Shown piece by piece: positions 1 through 6,679 of a stretch of DNA of 11,446 bases. The notes under the pieces were generated by a model, which saw only the letters and a list, made by a program, of their open reading frames with translations, was not told the origin of the DNA and made no database searches. The DNA is from Flavobacteriaceae bacterium. GTDB taxonomy: Bacteria; Bacteroidota; Bacteroidia; Flavobacteriales; Flavobacteriaceae. The translations under genes were made by a program, and so were the position numbers. The stretch is from positions 491-11,936 of the forward strand of contig DOIV01000165.1 in assembly GCA_003511845.1 (NCBI GenBank), given 5' to 3'. How positions within the stretch are numbered: the stretch's first letter is position 1; the number at the start of each line of letters is the position of its first letter.

Positions 1-282
1 CTTTGGTATTCTGATTTTACAAGTACTTTTGAATTTTCTAAAACCACCGCCCCATCTCTAATCTACTTAACCATCTTAGCAATATTAGGTTCTGCATTCG
101 CCACCTTTGTATTTAACCGATTGGTACAAATTTCTTCACCCGTGTTTTCATCATCAGTGACCTACTTAATACCAATTGTTGCTGTATTTTGGGGATTATT
201 AGATGGTGAAAATCTAATTTCAATTCAATTTTTTGCAGGTATTATCATACTTATAGGTGTCTATTTAACAAATAGAAAATAG
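1..282 (+). CDS. EamA/DMT-family inner-membrane transporter, C-terminal part
   Basis: This open frame runs in from the left edge and ends with TAG, giving the last 93 residues of a membrane protein. Two to three hydrophobic segments are visible: about residues 21-40 (LIYLTILAILGSAFATFVFN), 55-67 and 75-89. The stretch SSPVFSSSVTYLIPIVAVFW, followed by LLDGE and a final glycine-containing helix ending in GVYLTNRK, is the usual C-terminal half of EamA (drug/metabolite transporter superfamily) proteins, where the repeat ends with a conserved proline-containing helix. Such proteins have ten helices and export metabolites or amino acids; the substrate cannot be read from this fragment. It is cut by the window, not visibly broken. 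There is no clear T-tract terminator after it, only a weak A+T-rich inverted repeat at 301-327. Confidence 0.85.
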   Translation, partial: LWYSDFTSTFEFSKTTAPSLIYLTILAILGSAFATFVFNRLVQISSPVFSSSVTYLIPIVAVFWGLLDGENLISIQFFAGIIILIGVYLTNRK

Positions 283-300
283 AATTTATCCTTTAGATTA

Positions 301-327
301 AATAATCAGCCTCCATTATTGATTATT
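301..327. repeat. A+T-rich inverted repeat between the EamA gene and rplU
   Basis: AATAATCA (301-308) is the perfect reverse complement of TGATTATT (320-327), with an 11-base loop. No T-tract follows directly, so it is a poor intrinsic terminator. The right arm overlaps the -33 TTG of the rplU promoter, so it could be an operator or just chance in A+T-rich DNA. Confidence 0.3.
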
Positions 328-348
328 TACAAAAATGAAGTATATTTG
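319..348 (+). promoter_or_regulatory. Bacteroidota-type promoter of rplU-rpmA
   Basis: TTG at 319-321 and TATATTTG at 341-348 are separated by 19 bases. This fits the known Bacteroidota sigma-ABfr consensus (TTTG around -33, TAnnTTTG around -7, spacer about 19-21). Transcription would start near 353-355 and leave a leader of roughly 50 bases before the rplU ATG. Element match is seen directly; activity is inferred. Confidence 0.7.
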
Positions 349-370
349 CACTCATTTTTAATTAAGAGAA

Positions 371-384
371 TCTCTATATAGAGA
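371..384 (+). promoter_or_regulatory. 14-base palindrome in the rplU leader
   Basis: TCTCTATATAGAGA is a perfect palindrome, and the flanks add AA/TT so that AATCTCT and AGAGATT can pair around a small loop (369-388). It lies wholly inside the predicted 5' untranslated region of rplU, 21 bases before the ATG. Ribosomal-protein operons are often controlled by leader structures bound by one of their own products; whether this small A+T-rich hairpin does that is not known. A DNA-binding operator is an alternative. Confidence 0.4.
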
Positions 385-405
385 GATTTATAAAAAACAT
401 AATAT

Positions 406-1095
406 ATGTACGCAATTGTAGAGATAGCAGGGCAGCAGTTTAAAGTTGCTAAAAACCAGAAGGTTTTTGTACATCGTTTACAAGACAAAGAGGGTTCAAA
501 AATTACTTTTGATAACGTTCTTTTATTGGATGATGGCAAAATTACCATAGGTGCCCCAGCTATAGAAGGTGCAGCAGTGACTGCAAAAATTTTAAGACAC
601 CTAAAAGGTGATAAAGTAATCGTTTTTAAGAAAAAACGTAGAAAAGGTTACAAAGTAAAAAATGGTCATCGTCAATATTTATCTGAAATTCAGATTGAAG
701 GTATTGTAGCGAGTGGTGCTAAAAAAGCTCCTGCCAAAAAAGCTGAACCTAAAAAGGAAACTCCTAAAACTAAAGTAGCTACTAAAAAAGAAGTTGCTCC
801 AAAGAAAGCTGCAGCTAAAAAGGCTCCTGCTAAAGCAACTAAAGCTGATGATTTAAAGAAAGTTGAAGGTATTGGACCAAAAATTGCTGAAATATTTATT
901 GCTGCTGGTATTGATACTTTTGCTAAATTAGCAAAAGCCTCTCAAAAAGATTTGAAAGCTATTTTAGAAGCTGCTGGTTCAAGATATGCATCTAAAAACC
1001 CTGGCTCATGGCCAAAGCAAGCTAAAATGGCTGCAGATGGTAAATGGGATGAGTTAAAAAAATGGCAAGACGAAGTAAAAGGCGGTATTGAATAA
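406..1095 (+). CDS. rplU: 50S ribosomal protein L21 with Lys/Ala-rich linker and C-terminal helix-hairpin-helix domain
   Basis: Residues 1 to about 103 are a complete bL21 domain: MYAIVEIAGQQFKV at the start and the RNA-binding signature FKKKRRKGYKVKNGHRQ at 74-90. bL21 is normally about 100 residues; this protein has 229. Residues 104-147 are a low-complexity Lys/Ala/Pro linker in which AKKAPAK occurs twice (105-111 and 137-143). Residues 148-190 (DLKKVEGIGPKIAEIF and onward) carry a helix-hairpin-helix GIGPKIA loop of the kind that binds nucleic-acid backbones. The tail has SWPKQAKMAADGKWDELKKW (201-220). The frame is uninterrupted, so the extension is genuine, and similar extensions are known in Flavobacteriia L21. 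The ATG follows an A-rich stretch with no Shine-Dalgarno motif. rpmA starts 45 bases downstream, giving the usual rplU-rpmA pair. The function of the extension is unknown; extra rRNA contact is the natural inference. Confidence 0.97.
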   Translation: MYAIVEIAGQQFKVAKNQKVFVHRLQDKEGSKITFDNVLLLDDGKITIGAPAIEGAAVTAKILRHLKGDKVIVFKKKRRKGYKVKNGHRQYLSEIQIEGIVASGAKKAPAKKAEPKKETPKTKVATKKEVAPKKAAAKKAPAKATKADDLKKVEGIGPKIAEIFIAAGIDTFAKLAKASQKDLKAILEAAGSRYASKNPGSWPKQAKMAADGKWDELKKWQDEVKGGIE

Positions 1096-1140
1096 TACAG
1101 CTTAAATAATAATATTAAAACAATTATAAAACTATAAATC

Positions 1141-1401
1141 ATGGCACATAAAAAAGGTGTAGGTAGTTCTAAGAATGGTAGAGAATCAGAATCAAAACGT
1201 CTAGGCGTTAAAATTTTTGGTGGTCAAGGTGCCATTGCTGGTAATATCCTTATTCGTCAAAGAGGTACAAAACATCATCCAGGTGAAAATGTATATATGG
1301 GCAAAGACCATACATTACATGCGAAAGTTGATGGTATTGTGAAATTTACAAGAAAAAAAGATAATAGATCTTATGTTTCTATTATACCAATTGAAGCATA
1401 G
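1141..1401 (+). CDS. rpmA: 50S ribosomal protein L27
   Basis: An 86-residue bL27 of normal length, starting [24 protein letters not shown] in two overlapping signatures and containing the family motif around [21 protein letters not shown] (split here as [13 protein letters not shown] and [10 protein letters not shown]). bL27 sits near the peptidyl-transferase centre, and its flexible N-terminus reaches towards the tRNA acceptor ends. There is no N-terminal extension before the AHKKG motif, so the protein does not need the Prp protease maturation known from Firmicutes. It follows rplU by 45 bases without an intervening terminator and is followed by a strong one, so the two form a dicistronic unit. 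obg, the common third gene elsewhere, is not here. Confidence 0.98.
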   Translation: MAHKKGVGSSKNGRESESKRLGVKIFGGQGAIAGNILIRQRGTKHHPGENVYMGKDHTLHAKVDGIVKFTRKKDNRSYVSIIPIEA

Positions 1402-1428
1402 TATACAATTCAAATATTTTTTTACAAC

Positions 1429-1463
1429 AAGCCTTTACTGTTAATTAGTAAAGGCTTTTTTAT
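1429..1463 (+). terminator. Rho-independent terminator of rplU-rpmA
   Basis: AAGCCTTTACT (1429-1439) and AGTAAAGGCTT (1447-1457) form a perfect 11-base-pair stem with a seven-base loop, followed by a T-rich run from 1456. It starts 28 bases after the rpmA stop and closes the ribosomal-protein unit. Confidence 0.92.
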
Positions 1464-1486
1464 TTTAATAAATCAATTAACTTTTT

Positions 1487-1494
1487 TACATTCG
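1487..1494 (+). promoter_or_regulatory. Possible -7 element for the flippase-dut unit
   Basis: TACATTCG differs at one position from TAnnTTTG and lies 45 bases before the flippase start codon, just after the rpmA terminator, where a promoter is needed. No convincing -33 TTG is seen at the right distance, so this is a weak call. Confidence 0.3.
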
Positions 1495-1531
1495 CTTTAC
1501 AAGATATCAATCTTAAAAAATCAATTAAAAT

Positions 1532-2986
1532 TTGAGCACTTTACAACGCTTTTTCAAAGACACCATCATTTACGGAATTGCTGCGGTATTACCAAGAGCT
1601 ATCAACATATTGCTCACTAGGCTTCATACCGAAAAGTTACAATCTGATAAATTTGCTGAAAACACTTGGTATTTTGTCTTTGCTGCTTATTTTATTGCAT
1701 TTTTAACTTTAGGCTTAGAAACTGCATTTTTTAGATTTTTTTCTAAAGAAAAAGAAAAGGGCAAAATTGTTTCTACATCCTTTATAACTTTATTATTTTC
1801 TACTACTGTATTTTTAAGTGTGCTCCTGTTTTTTAATCCGTTTTTTACTAGTCTACTAGGTTTTGACAATCCTATACATTTAAAAATACTGACTTTTGTT
1901 ACAGCATTAGATTTATTAGTAGTTATTCCTTATGCCTATTTACGAGTAACTAACAAACCTTTAAAGTTTACTTTTTATAAGGTTACAAATATTATTATCT
2001 ATGCTATTTTTAATCTTTTCTTTTTGTGGTTTGTACCTTACGCTATAGAAAATCACATAAGCTTACCAAGTATTATAACTGAAACTTATACAAACACCCC
2101 AAAGGTCGTTTACATATTCATTGCCAATTTAATTGCAAGTTTGGTCACATTTTTAATGTTACTACCTTCTATGTTTAAGTTCGGGTTTGAATTTGATAAA
2201 AAAATACTTCAAAAAATGCTGGTTTATGGTTTGCCTATTATGATAGGTAGTTTGGCTTATGTCACCAATGAAAATTTGGACAAACTATTATTGGTCGGTG
2301 AAATTGGTAAAGAACAAATGGGTATTTATGCTGCTTGTTATAAACTGGGAGTTTTTATGGTTTTATATGTTATGGCATTTCGATTAGGAGCTGAACCTTT
2401 TTTCTTTAATCATGCTGACAAAGCAAACGCAAAAGAAACTTATGCTAAAATACTAACTTGGTTCACCATCGTTGGTTCTATATTCATGCTGATTGTTGTA
2501 GCATACATCCATTTATTTGCCGGCATCTTATTAGGGAAACCTGAATATTATCAAGCTTTATCTATAGTACCAATTATTTTACTAGCAAATTTACTCTTGG
2601 GCATATACAACAACTTATCGATATGGTATAAACTGACTGACAAAACCAAATATGGCATGTATTTCTCTATTTTTGGAGCTGTACTCACTATAATTTTCAA
2701 TGTTATTTTTATTCCTAAAATCGGATTTATGGCTTCGGCTTGGGCGACTTTAATCGCCTATGGAAGCATGACTCTTATTTCATATTTATACGGACAAAAA
2801 CATTATAAAGTACCTTATAATATTCGTAAAGTCCTTTTATACATTTTAGTGTCTTTTGGTTTATCAATATTATCCTTTTATCAATTTGAAAAGAATTATT
2901 ATATTTCAACACTATTTATTATATTATATATTTCATTTATCCTTTTTAATGAAAGAAATGAATTAAAAACTATCTTAAAAAAATGA
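1532..2986 (+). CDS. Multi-pass oligosaccharide/lipid-linked sugar flippase (MOP/MATE superfamily, Wzx-like)
   Basis: A 484-residue inner-membrane protein made almost entirely of hydrophobic segments (about 12-14). It begins with an amphipathic [19 protein letters not shown], the typical first helix of the polysaccharide biosynthesis/export branch of the MOP superfamily, and has the second-half pattern [22 protein letters not shown] followed by [10 protein letters not shown] (each shown in short form) that starts the second bundle. Family members flip undecaprenyl-linked oligosaccharides or related lipids across the inner membrane; the substrate cannot be inferred because no glycosyltransferase cluster is present. 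The start is TTG: an in-frame TAA at 1526-1528 leaves no room for an upstream start, and the next possible start would delete the first helix. The stop overlaps the dut ATG (ATGA), implying translational coupling. Confidence 0.88.
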   Translation: MSTLQRFFKDTIIYGIAAVLPRAINILLTRLHTEKLQSDKFAENTWYFVFAAYFIAFLTLGLETAFFRFFSKEKEKGKIVSTSFITLLFSTTVFLSVLLFFNPFFTSLLGFDNPIHLKILTFVTALDLLVVIPYAYLRVTNKPLKFTFYKVTNIIIYAIFNLFFLWFVPYAIENHISLPSIITETYTNTPKVVYIFIANLIASLVTFLMLLPSMFKFGFEFDKKILQKMLVYGLPIMIGSLAYVTNENLDKLLLVGEIGKEQMGIYAACYKLGVFMVLYVMAFRLGAEPFFFNHADKANAKETYAKILTWFTIVGSIFMLIVVAYIHLFAGILLGKPEYYQALSIVPIILLANLLLGIYNNLSIWYKLTDKTKYGMYFSIFGAVLTIIFNVIFIPKIGFMASAWATLIAYGSMTLISYLYGQKHYKVPYNIRKVLLYILVSFGLSILSFYQFEKNYYISTLFIILYISFILFNERNELKTILKK

Positions 2987-3414
2987 CTATAAGCATCATC
3001 AATAAATCAAAACATGATTTACCTAACTACGAAACTTCTGCTTCTGCAGGAATGGATTTAAGAGCTAATTTAGACGAAGCAATTACATTAAAACCATTAG
3101 AACGAACTATTGTTAAAACCGGACTCTTCATCGCATTACCAAATGGCTATGAAGCACAAGTAAGACCTAGAAGTGGCTTGGCAGCTAAAAAAGGTGTTAC
3201 CGTATTGAATGCTCCAGGTACAATTGATGCCGATTATAGAGGTGAAATAGGTGTGATTTTAGTCAATCTTTCGAATGAAGATTTTGTTATTAATGACGGT
3301 GAAAGAATCGCTCAACTGGTAATTGCCCAATATACGCAAGCAGCTTGGCAAGAAGTTACTGTTTTAGATGAAACCAAACGAGGTGTTGGTGGCTTTGGAA
3401 GTACAGGGATTTAA
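2983..3414 (+). CDS. dut: Deoxyuridine 5'-triphosphate nucleotidohydrolase (trimeric dUTPase)
   Basis: A 143-residue protein with all five dUTPase motifs in order: SAGMDLRA (21-28), [11 protein letters not shown] (61-71), [17 protein letters not shown] (79-95, with catalytic-loop D82 and uracil-stacking Y85), GERIAQLVI (106-114) and the flexible C-terminal [10 protein letters not shown] (133-142), whose arginine and phenylalanine close over the nucleotide. It hydrolyses dUTP to dUMP and pyrophosphate in the cytoplasm, keeping uracil out of DNA and feeding dTMP synthesis. Length and motifs are complete, so it should be active. The ATG overlaps the stop of the flippase gene by four bases. No functional link with a flippase is obvious; this is probably shared transcription. 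Confidence 0.97.
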   Translation: MTISIINKSKHDLPNYETSASAGMDLRANLDEAITLKPLERTIVKTGLFIALPNGYEAQVRPRSGLAAKKGVTVLNAPGTIDADYRGEIGVILVNLSNEDFVINDGERIAQLVIAQYTQAAWQEVTVLDETKRGVGGFGSTGI

Positions 3415-3443
3415 ATTACACTAATCAATAGACTATTAAACTT

Positions 3444-3481
3444 AAAAAAGCATCTTGAATAGTATTCAAAATGCTTTTTTT
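3444..3481. terminator. Bidirectional terminator between convergent dut and dodecin genes
   Basis: AAAAAAGCAT (3444-3453) pairs with ATGCTTTTTT (3471-3480). After one C/A mismatch, TTGAA (3455-3459) pairs with TTCAA (3465-3469) around a five-base loop. An A-tract on one side and a T-tract on the other make it usable on both strands. It lies 30 bases after the dut stop and 15 bases beyond the dodecin stop. Confidence 0.9.
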
Positions 3482-3495
3482 ATTTGAGTAATCTT

Positions 3496-3696
3496 TTATT
3501 TTACTTCAAAAGTAATTTTTACATTTACTCTAAACTCAGCAACATCATCACCATTTACAACAACACTTTGAGATTGTACAAATGCAGATTTGATGTGTTT
3601 TATGCTTTTTCCAGCATTTTTAACTGCTTTACGAGTAGCCTCTTCCCAACTTTTGTCAGAACTAGCCAATACTTCAATAACTTTCATTACTGCCAT
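3496..3696 (-). CDS. Dodecin-family small protein
   Basis: A 66-residue protein with the dodecin fold pattern: a first strand KVIEVLASS, a helix SWEEATRKAVKNAGKSI (16-32), and two strands ending in EFRVNVKITFEV (54-65). Dodecins assemble as hollow dodecamers that bind and buffer flavins or similar ligands. In the best-studied archaeal and mycobacterial forms a tryptophan at the start of the second strand stacks on the flavin and a glutamine in the third strand contacts it. By my alignment these positions are S37 and R56 here, so ligand binding may differ. The start could also be the internal ATG at residue 4, but MAVMKVIE is a usual dodecin N-terminus. It lies 64 bases after the NifU-like gene, has its own possible promoter, and ends at the bidirectional terminator. 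Confidence 0.9.
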   Translation of the reverse strand: MAVMKVIEVLASSDKSWEEATRKAVKNAGKSIKHIKSAFVQSQSVVVNGDDVAEFRVNVKITFEVK

Positions 3697-3737
3697 GATA
3701 TATTATGTTTTAAATTAATAATTAAATTTGATAGTTG

Positions 3738-3745
3738 TAAAGTTA
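3738..3745 (-). promoter_or_regulatory. Possible -7 element of the dodecin gene
   Basis: On the minus strand TAACTTTA followed by CA matches the TAnnTTTRCA pattern shared by other promoters in this window. It lies 49 bases before the dodecin ATG, in the gap after the NifU-like gene. No good -33 TTG is seen. Confidence 0.4.
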
Positions 3746-3760
3746 CATAAAATTGCAGAA

Positions 3761-4654
3761 CTATCCATTTATAGCAACAACCTCTTCTATTTTATTAGGT
3801 AAAAGTTGTTTTAAGGTAGCTTCAATTCCGTTTTTAAGCGTGATTGTTGAAGATGGACAACCACTACACGCTCCTTGTAAAACCACATTAACAACCTTAC
3901 TAGTAGCATCATACGATTGAAACATAATATTACCACCATCAGAAGTAACAGCAGGTTTGATATACTCATCTAAAATGGCTACAATCTCTTTAGAAATATC
4001 ATCTAAGTTTTCAACTGAAACAGATTCAATTGGTTTCGTTTCACTAATAACAGGAATATAATTTTCATCAATTACAGATTTACCTTCTTCTAAATATTTT
4101 TTTAAAAAACTTCGCACTTCATTAGTAATCAAAAACCAATCTGTGTCTTCTATTCTAGTTATTGAAATAAAATTTTCAGAAATAAAAACTTCTTTTATAT
4201 AAGAAAAATTAAATAAAGCTGAAGCTAATGGCACTCCTTCAGTTTGCTCTATTGATAAAATTTCAATATTTTGTGTTGTCAATAATTTATTAGTTACAAA
4301 TTTCATTACACTCGGGTTTGGAGTGCTTTCAGTATAAATTTGAACAGGCATAGATTTAGTTTTATTCTTTTCATTAAAAAGTGTGCCATTTTTAATTAAA
4401 TAGTCTTCAATAAGATCTTTCAAATCATCTTGTACATCAGGCCATTCAACAATGTTAAACCGTTCAATTGCAATGAAATTTGCCGTTACAAATACCTTTT
4501 TCACAAAAGGCAAATGAAATAATTGCTGAATCAATGTTGAATTATCAACTTCTTCAATATTATTATATTCAAAACTACCTTCTGTTAAGATTGAATCTGA
4601 AACAAACTTAATTATAGTAGGCGTTTTTGTGTTTTCAATAGTTATTTTTGACAT
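3761..4654 (-). CDS. NifU-like Fe-S cluster scaffold/carrier with two N-terminal Nfu domains
   Basis: A 297-residue protein in three parts. Residues 5-90 and 104-193 are tandem copies of the Nfu N-terminal domain: the second begins with the canonical TPNPSVMKFV (111-120), the first with a degenerate version TPTIIKFV (11-18). Both contain the LF...F(V/I)K(K/E)VF(V/I)xxNFI(A/S)I core. Residues 220-297 are the NifU C-terminal domain, SDGGNI and then GACSGCPSS with C263 and C266 forming the CxxC that holds a bridging 4Fe-4S cluster at a dimer interface. The protein should carry clusters to apo-proteins in the cytoplasm. Single-N-domain forms are usual in other phyla. There is no SUF operon next to it. 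A good -7 element lies 25 bases upstream, and the lipoprotein gene ends 36 bases upstream on the same strand. Confidence 0.93.
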   Translation of the reverse strand: MSKITIENTKTPTIIKFVSDSILTEGSFEYNNIEEVDNSTLIQQLFHLPFVKKVFVTANFIAIERFNIVEWPDVQDDLKDLIEDYLIKNGTLFNEKNKTKSMPVQIYTESTPNPSVMKFVTNKLLTTQNIEILSIEQTEGVPLASALFNFSYIKEVFISENFISITRIEDTDWFLITNEVRSFLKKYLEEGKSVIDENYIPVISETKPIESVSVENLDDISKEIVAILDEYIKPAVTSDGGNIMFQSYDATSKVVNVVLQGACSGCPSSTITLKNGIEATLKQLLPNKIEEVVAING

Positions 4655-4671
4655 GACTCTATATTTACATG

Positions 4672-4679
4672 CAAAAGTA
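4672..4679 (-). promoter_or_regulatory. -7 promoter element of the NifU-like gene
   Basis: On the minus strand TACTTTTG followed by CA is a full match to TAnnTTTG. It lies 25 bases before the ATG, implying a leader of only about a dozen bases. The -33 region (about 4699-4701) falls in the end of the lipoprotein gene and does not show a clear TTG. Confidence 0.5.
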
Positions 4680-4690
4680 TGAAATTTGAT

Positions 4691-5401
4691 TTAATGACTT
4701 ATCATTTTAAACTCTTCTTTTAAAAGTTCAGTGCTTTTAAAATCATCTAAAGAAACCGAATACATATAATGCTTATCCAAATTATCTAACTTATTATTAT
4801 CATCACTATCTACAACCGTTTTAAAAAATATTTTCCGCATTTCCGGAAAATACGTCCAACTACTTAACTGATGATTTTTTAAAGATATTTTCTTGAATTT
4901 TTTACCATCACTAGTGCTTAAATATAAACTCGACAAAACCAACGCTTCTTTATCTTCAGAAAAAGTATCTATTACTTGATAAAGTATCACCTCTTCTGCT
5001 TCATTATTCGCATTATATAGTTGCTCATAAGAAGTGATGTTAATTTTACTAGTAGTCAATACATTCATTTCTTCAGTTTCCATATTTTGGAAAATTAAAT
5101 TTTTCAAATAATTTCCCTTGTACGAATCTCTCGAACTATACTTTAATTTACCTTTATTTTTAGCCTCTACTAGTTCGTTAATTTGAAACACAATAAAATT
5201 TGAACTGCTATCAATTTTAATTGGCAAATCAGCAACGAACACGTTTTTTTCATTTGATTGTTTATCTTCATTTGAAGGTGTTTCTTTCTGACTTTCAAAA
5301 GCATCTTCTATGCCTCTATCCTTTTCTATTTGCTTGCAAGAAGACAATAGTATCCCTAAGAATACTATTGTTATTATTTGTTTTATTAATTTACCACACA
5401 T
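4691..5401 (-). CDS. Uncharacterised lipoprotein with an EF-hand-like loop
   Basis: I do not recognise the family. The 236 residues begin with a short charged stretch, a hydrophobic helix (9-19) and a lipobox LLSSC with the lipidated cysteine at C22, so it should be anchored in the envelope, in Bacteroidota most often the outer membrane. A hydrophilic linker (23-55) leads to a mixed alpha/beta region. Residues 198-209 have aspartate or asparagine at positions 1, 3, 5, 9 and 12 of a twelve-residue loop (D198, D200, N202, D206, D209), resembling a calcium-binding EF-hand or dockerin loop; flavobacterial secreted proteins often carry such loops. The ATG lies inside the end of the VWA gene (11-base overlap), so the two are very probably co-translated. 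Confidence 0.75.
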   Translation of the reverse strand: MCGKLIKQIITIVFLGILLSSCKQIEKDRGIEDAFESQKETPSNEDKQSNEKNVFVADLPIKIDSSSNFIVFQINELVEAKNKGKLKYSSRDSYKGNYLKNLIFQNMETEEMNVLTTSKINITSYEQLYNANNEAEEVILYQVIDTFSEDKEALVLSSLYLSTSDGKKFKKISLKNHQLSSWTYFPEMRKIFFKTVVDSDDNNKLDNLDKHYMYSVSLDDFKSTELLKEEFKMISH

Positions 5402-6551
5402 AATTCTTTGTTTTAGCTTGTTTCTTTATTGCTTTAATCATTACACTTTCTAAGCCAGCACTATCACCTTTGCTTTGTTCTGCTACAAATTTGTTTCTCT
5501 TCACATTCAATGCCCTAATCTTTTCTTGAATTTCTTTTCGTCTTTTACTTTGCTTGGTAACATAAGCTTCTAATTCAACTGGCGATTTTTCTTGTAATGC
5601 TTTTGGTAGCGTCTTTTTATCTATTTTACTATAGCTAAAACCTTCTTCTTTTTCAGCATCAACCAAATCCCATGAATTATTTTTATAAATTCTAGAACTT
5701 TTACTAACGGCTCTTTTTACTTCTACAACCTCATCCAATTCATTGGCATTACCATCTTGAACAGCTTGTAATTTCATCTTATTTCTTCCGTGACTTCCAT
5801 AAAAAATATAAGTATCATTCAATTCACTATTCAACTTAATAATGATTTCATCATAAGGTGAAGCAATATGTACAATTTTCTCATTATGATCTATCGTCAT
5901 ATAATCACCTTTTGTCAATCTAGCTCCGTCTTGCCATTTTCCTGAAATTCCGTTTTCATAATTTCCACAAAAGATAGTGTTGATGGTTACATCTTGCTCA
6001 TTAGCTTGTGTTGCGGCATCTTTATAATCAATTTTTCCTTGTGTAAAAGGCTCGTTTCCTGCAATAAAAAGGAGTTTTAAATTGTTTCTATTTTTACCCC
6101 AGTCTAATTGTTTTAATGATGTTAAGATTACTTCACCACAAAATTCATTACCTCCATTAGTTTTTAATGCAAATAGCTTTTCTGAAATTTCATCTAAATC
6201 AGAACTAAAGCCAATGACTTGTCTGATGTATCCCTCTTTAGAGGATAGGTTATCATTACCATACTCATAAAGTGCAATTTCTAAATCAGGATTTTCATTG
6301 CCACATTTTGCATAAGAAAGTTCATTTACAATTTCCCATAATTGTGCTTTAGCTTGATTGATTAAGCCATCCATAGAATTACTAGTATCTAATAGTAGGG
6401 CTACTTTTATGGTGTTTTTACCTGTAGGTTCAGACAACACCTTTTTTTCTTGATTATGAATTGGTAGATAGTCAATCTTCTTACTTTTTGTGTTGCTTTT
6501 AAAAATAACAATACTAAAAATAACTAGTGAAATTAATTTTAATGTTCTCAT
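5391..6551 (-). CDS. Exported von Willebrand factor type A domain protein
   Basis: A 386-residue protein with an N-terminal hydrophobic segment (about 5-18) that looks like an export signal without a lipobox. A VWA domain covers about residues 47-240: KVALLLDTSNSM carries the DxSxS metal-site motif (D55, S57, S59), and TNGGNE (131-136) supplies the expected threonine. The third metal-site motif, normally an aspartate after a hydrophobic strand, reads LLFIAGNEPF (160-169) with A164/G165 instead. VWA domains bind protein partners, often metal-dependently. After the domain comes a charged helical region (about 317-386) rich in Lys and Glu, probably coiled. The gene is divergent from the histidine kinase gene and overlaps the lipoprotein gene by 11 bases. 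No partner AAA or MoxR ATPase is present, so a batA-type operon is unlikely. The biological role is unknown. Confidence 0.88.
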   Translation of the reverse strand: MRTLKLISLVIFSIVIFKSNTKSKKIDYLPIHNQEKKVLSEPTGKNTIKVALLLDTSNSMDGLINQAKAQLWEIVNELSYAKCGNENPDLEIALYEYGNDNLSSKEGYIRQVIGFSSDLDEISEKLFALKTNGGNEFCGEVILTSLKQLDWGKNRNNLKLLFIAGNEPFTQGKIDYKDAATQANEQDVTINTIFCGNYENGISGKWQDGARLTKGDYMTIDHNEKIVHIASPYDEIIIKLNSELNDTYIFYGSHGRNKMKLQAVQDGNANELDEVVEVKRAVSKSSRIYKNNSWDLVDAEKEEGFSYSKIDKKTLPKALQEKSPVELEAYVTKQSKRRKEIQEKIRALNVKRNKFVAEQSKGDSAGLESVMIKAIKKQAKTKNYVW

Positions 6552-6578
6552 ATCTGTTTTTATTTTTTAAATTCAATG

Positions 6579-6586
6579 TAAAAGTA
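6579..6586 (-). promoter_or_regulatory. Possible -7 element of the VWA-lipoprotein unit
   Basis: On the minus strand TACTTTTA followed by CA matches TAnnTTTRCA, 35 bases before the VWA ATG. A TTG exists further upstream, but at 24 bases rather than 19-21, so the -33 element is uncertain. Confidence 0.4.
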
Positions 6587-6679
6587 GCTTGAACAAAAGG
6601 TATTAAAAATCAATAATGAGTCAACTATTCGTTTGAATGCGTAAACTTTCCTTTTCAATGTGTATGTGCGTCTTTTTTG

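Noticed and set aside
784..850. Lys/Ala codon repetition in rplU as a possible tandem DNA repeat or slipped frameshift
   Set aside because: The repetition is imperfect at the DNA level, the frame stays open and a recognisable domain follows, so it is a protein linker.
942..1142. Minus-strand open frame opposite the end of rplU
   Set aside because: It is antisense to the conserved L21 extension and the rplU-rpmA gap; its hydrophobic N-terminus only reflects A+T-rich spacer sequence.
3484..3750. Plus-strand open frame of 88 codons opposite the dodecin gene
   Set aside because: It covers the dodecin gene and its promoter in antisense, has no family resemblance and starts next to the bidirectional terminator.
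5221..5403. Plus-strand open frame opposite the lipoprotein N-terminus
   Set aside because: It is an antisense mirror of the signal peptide and linker; it has no start context or promoter of its own.
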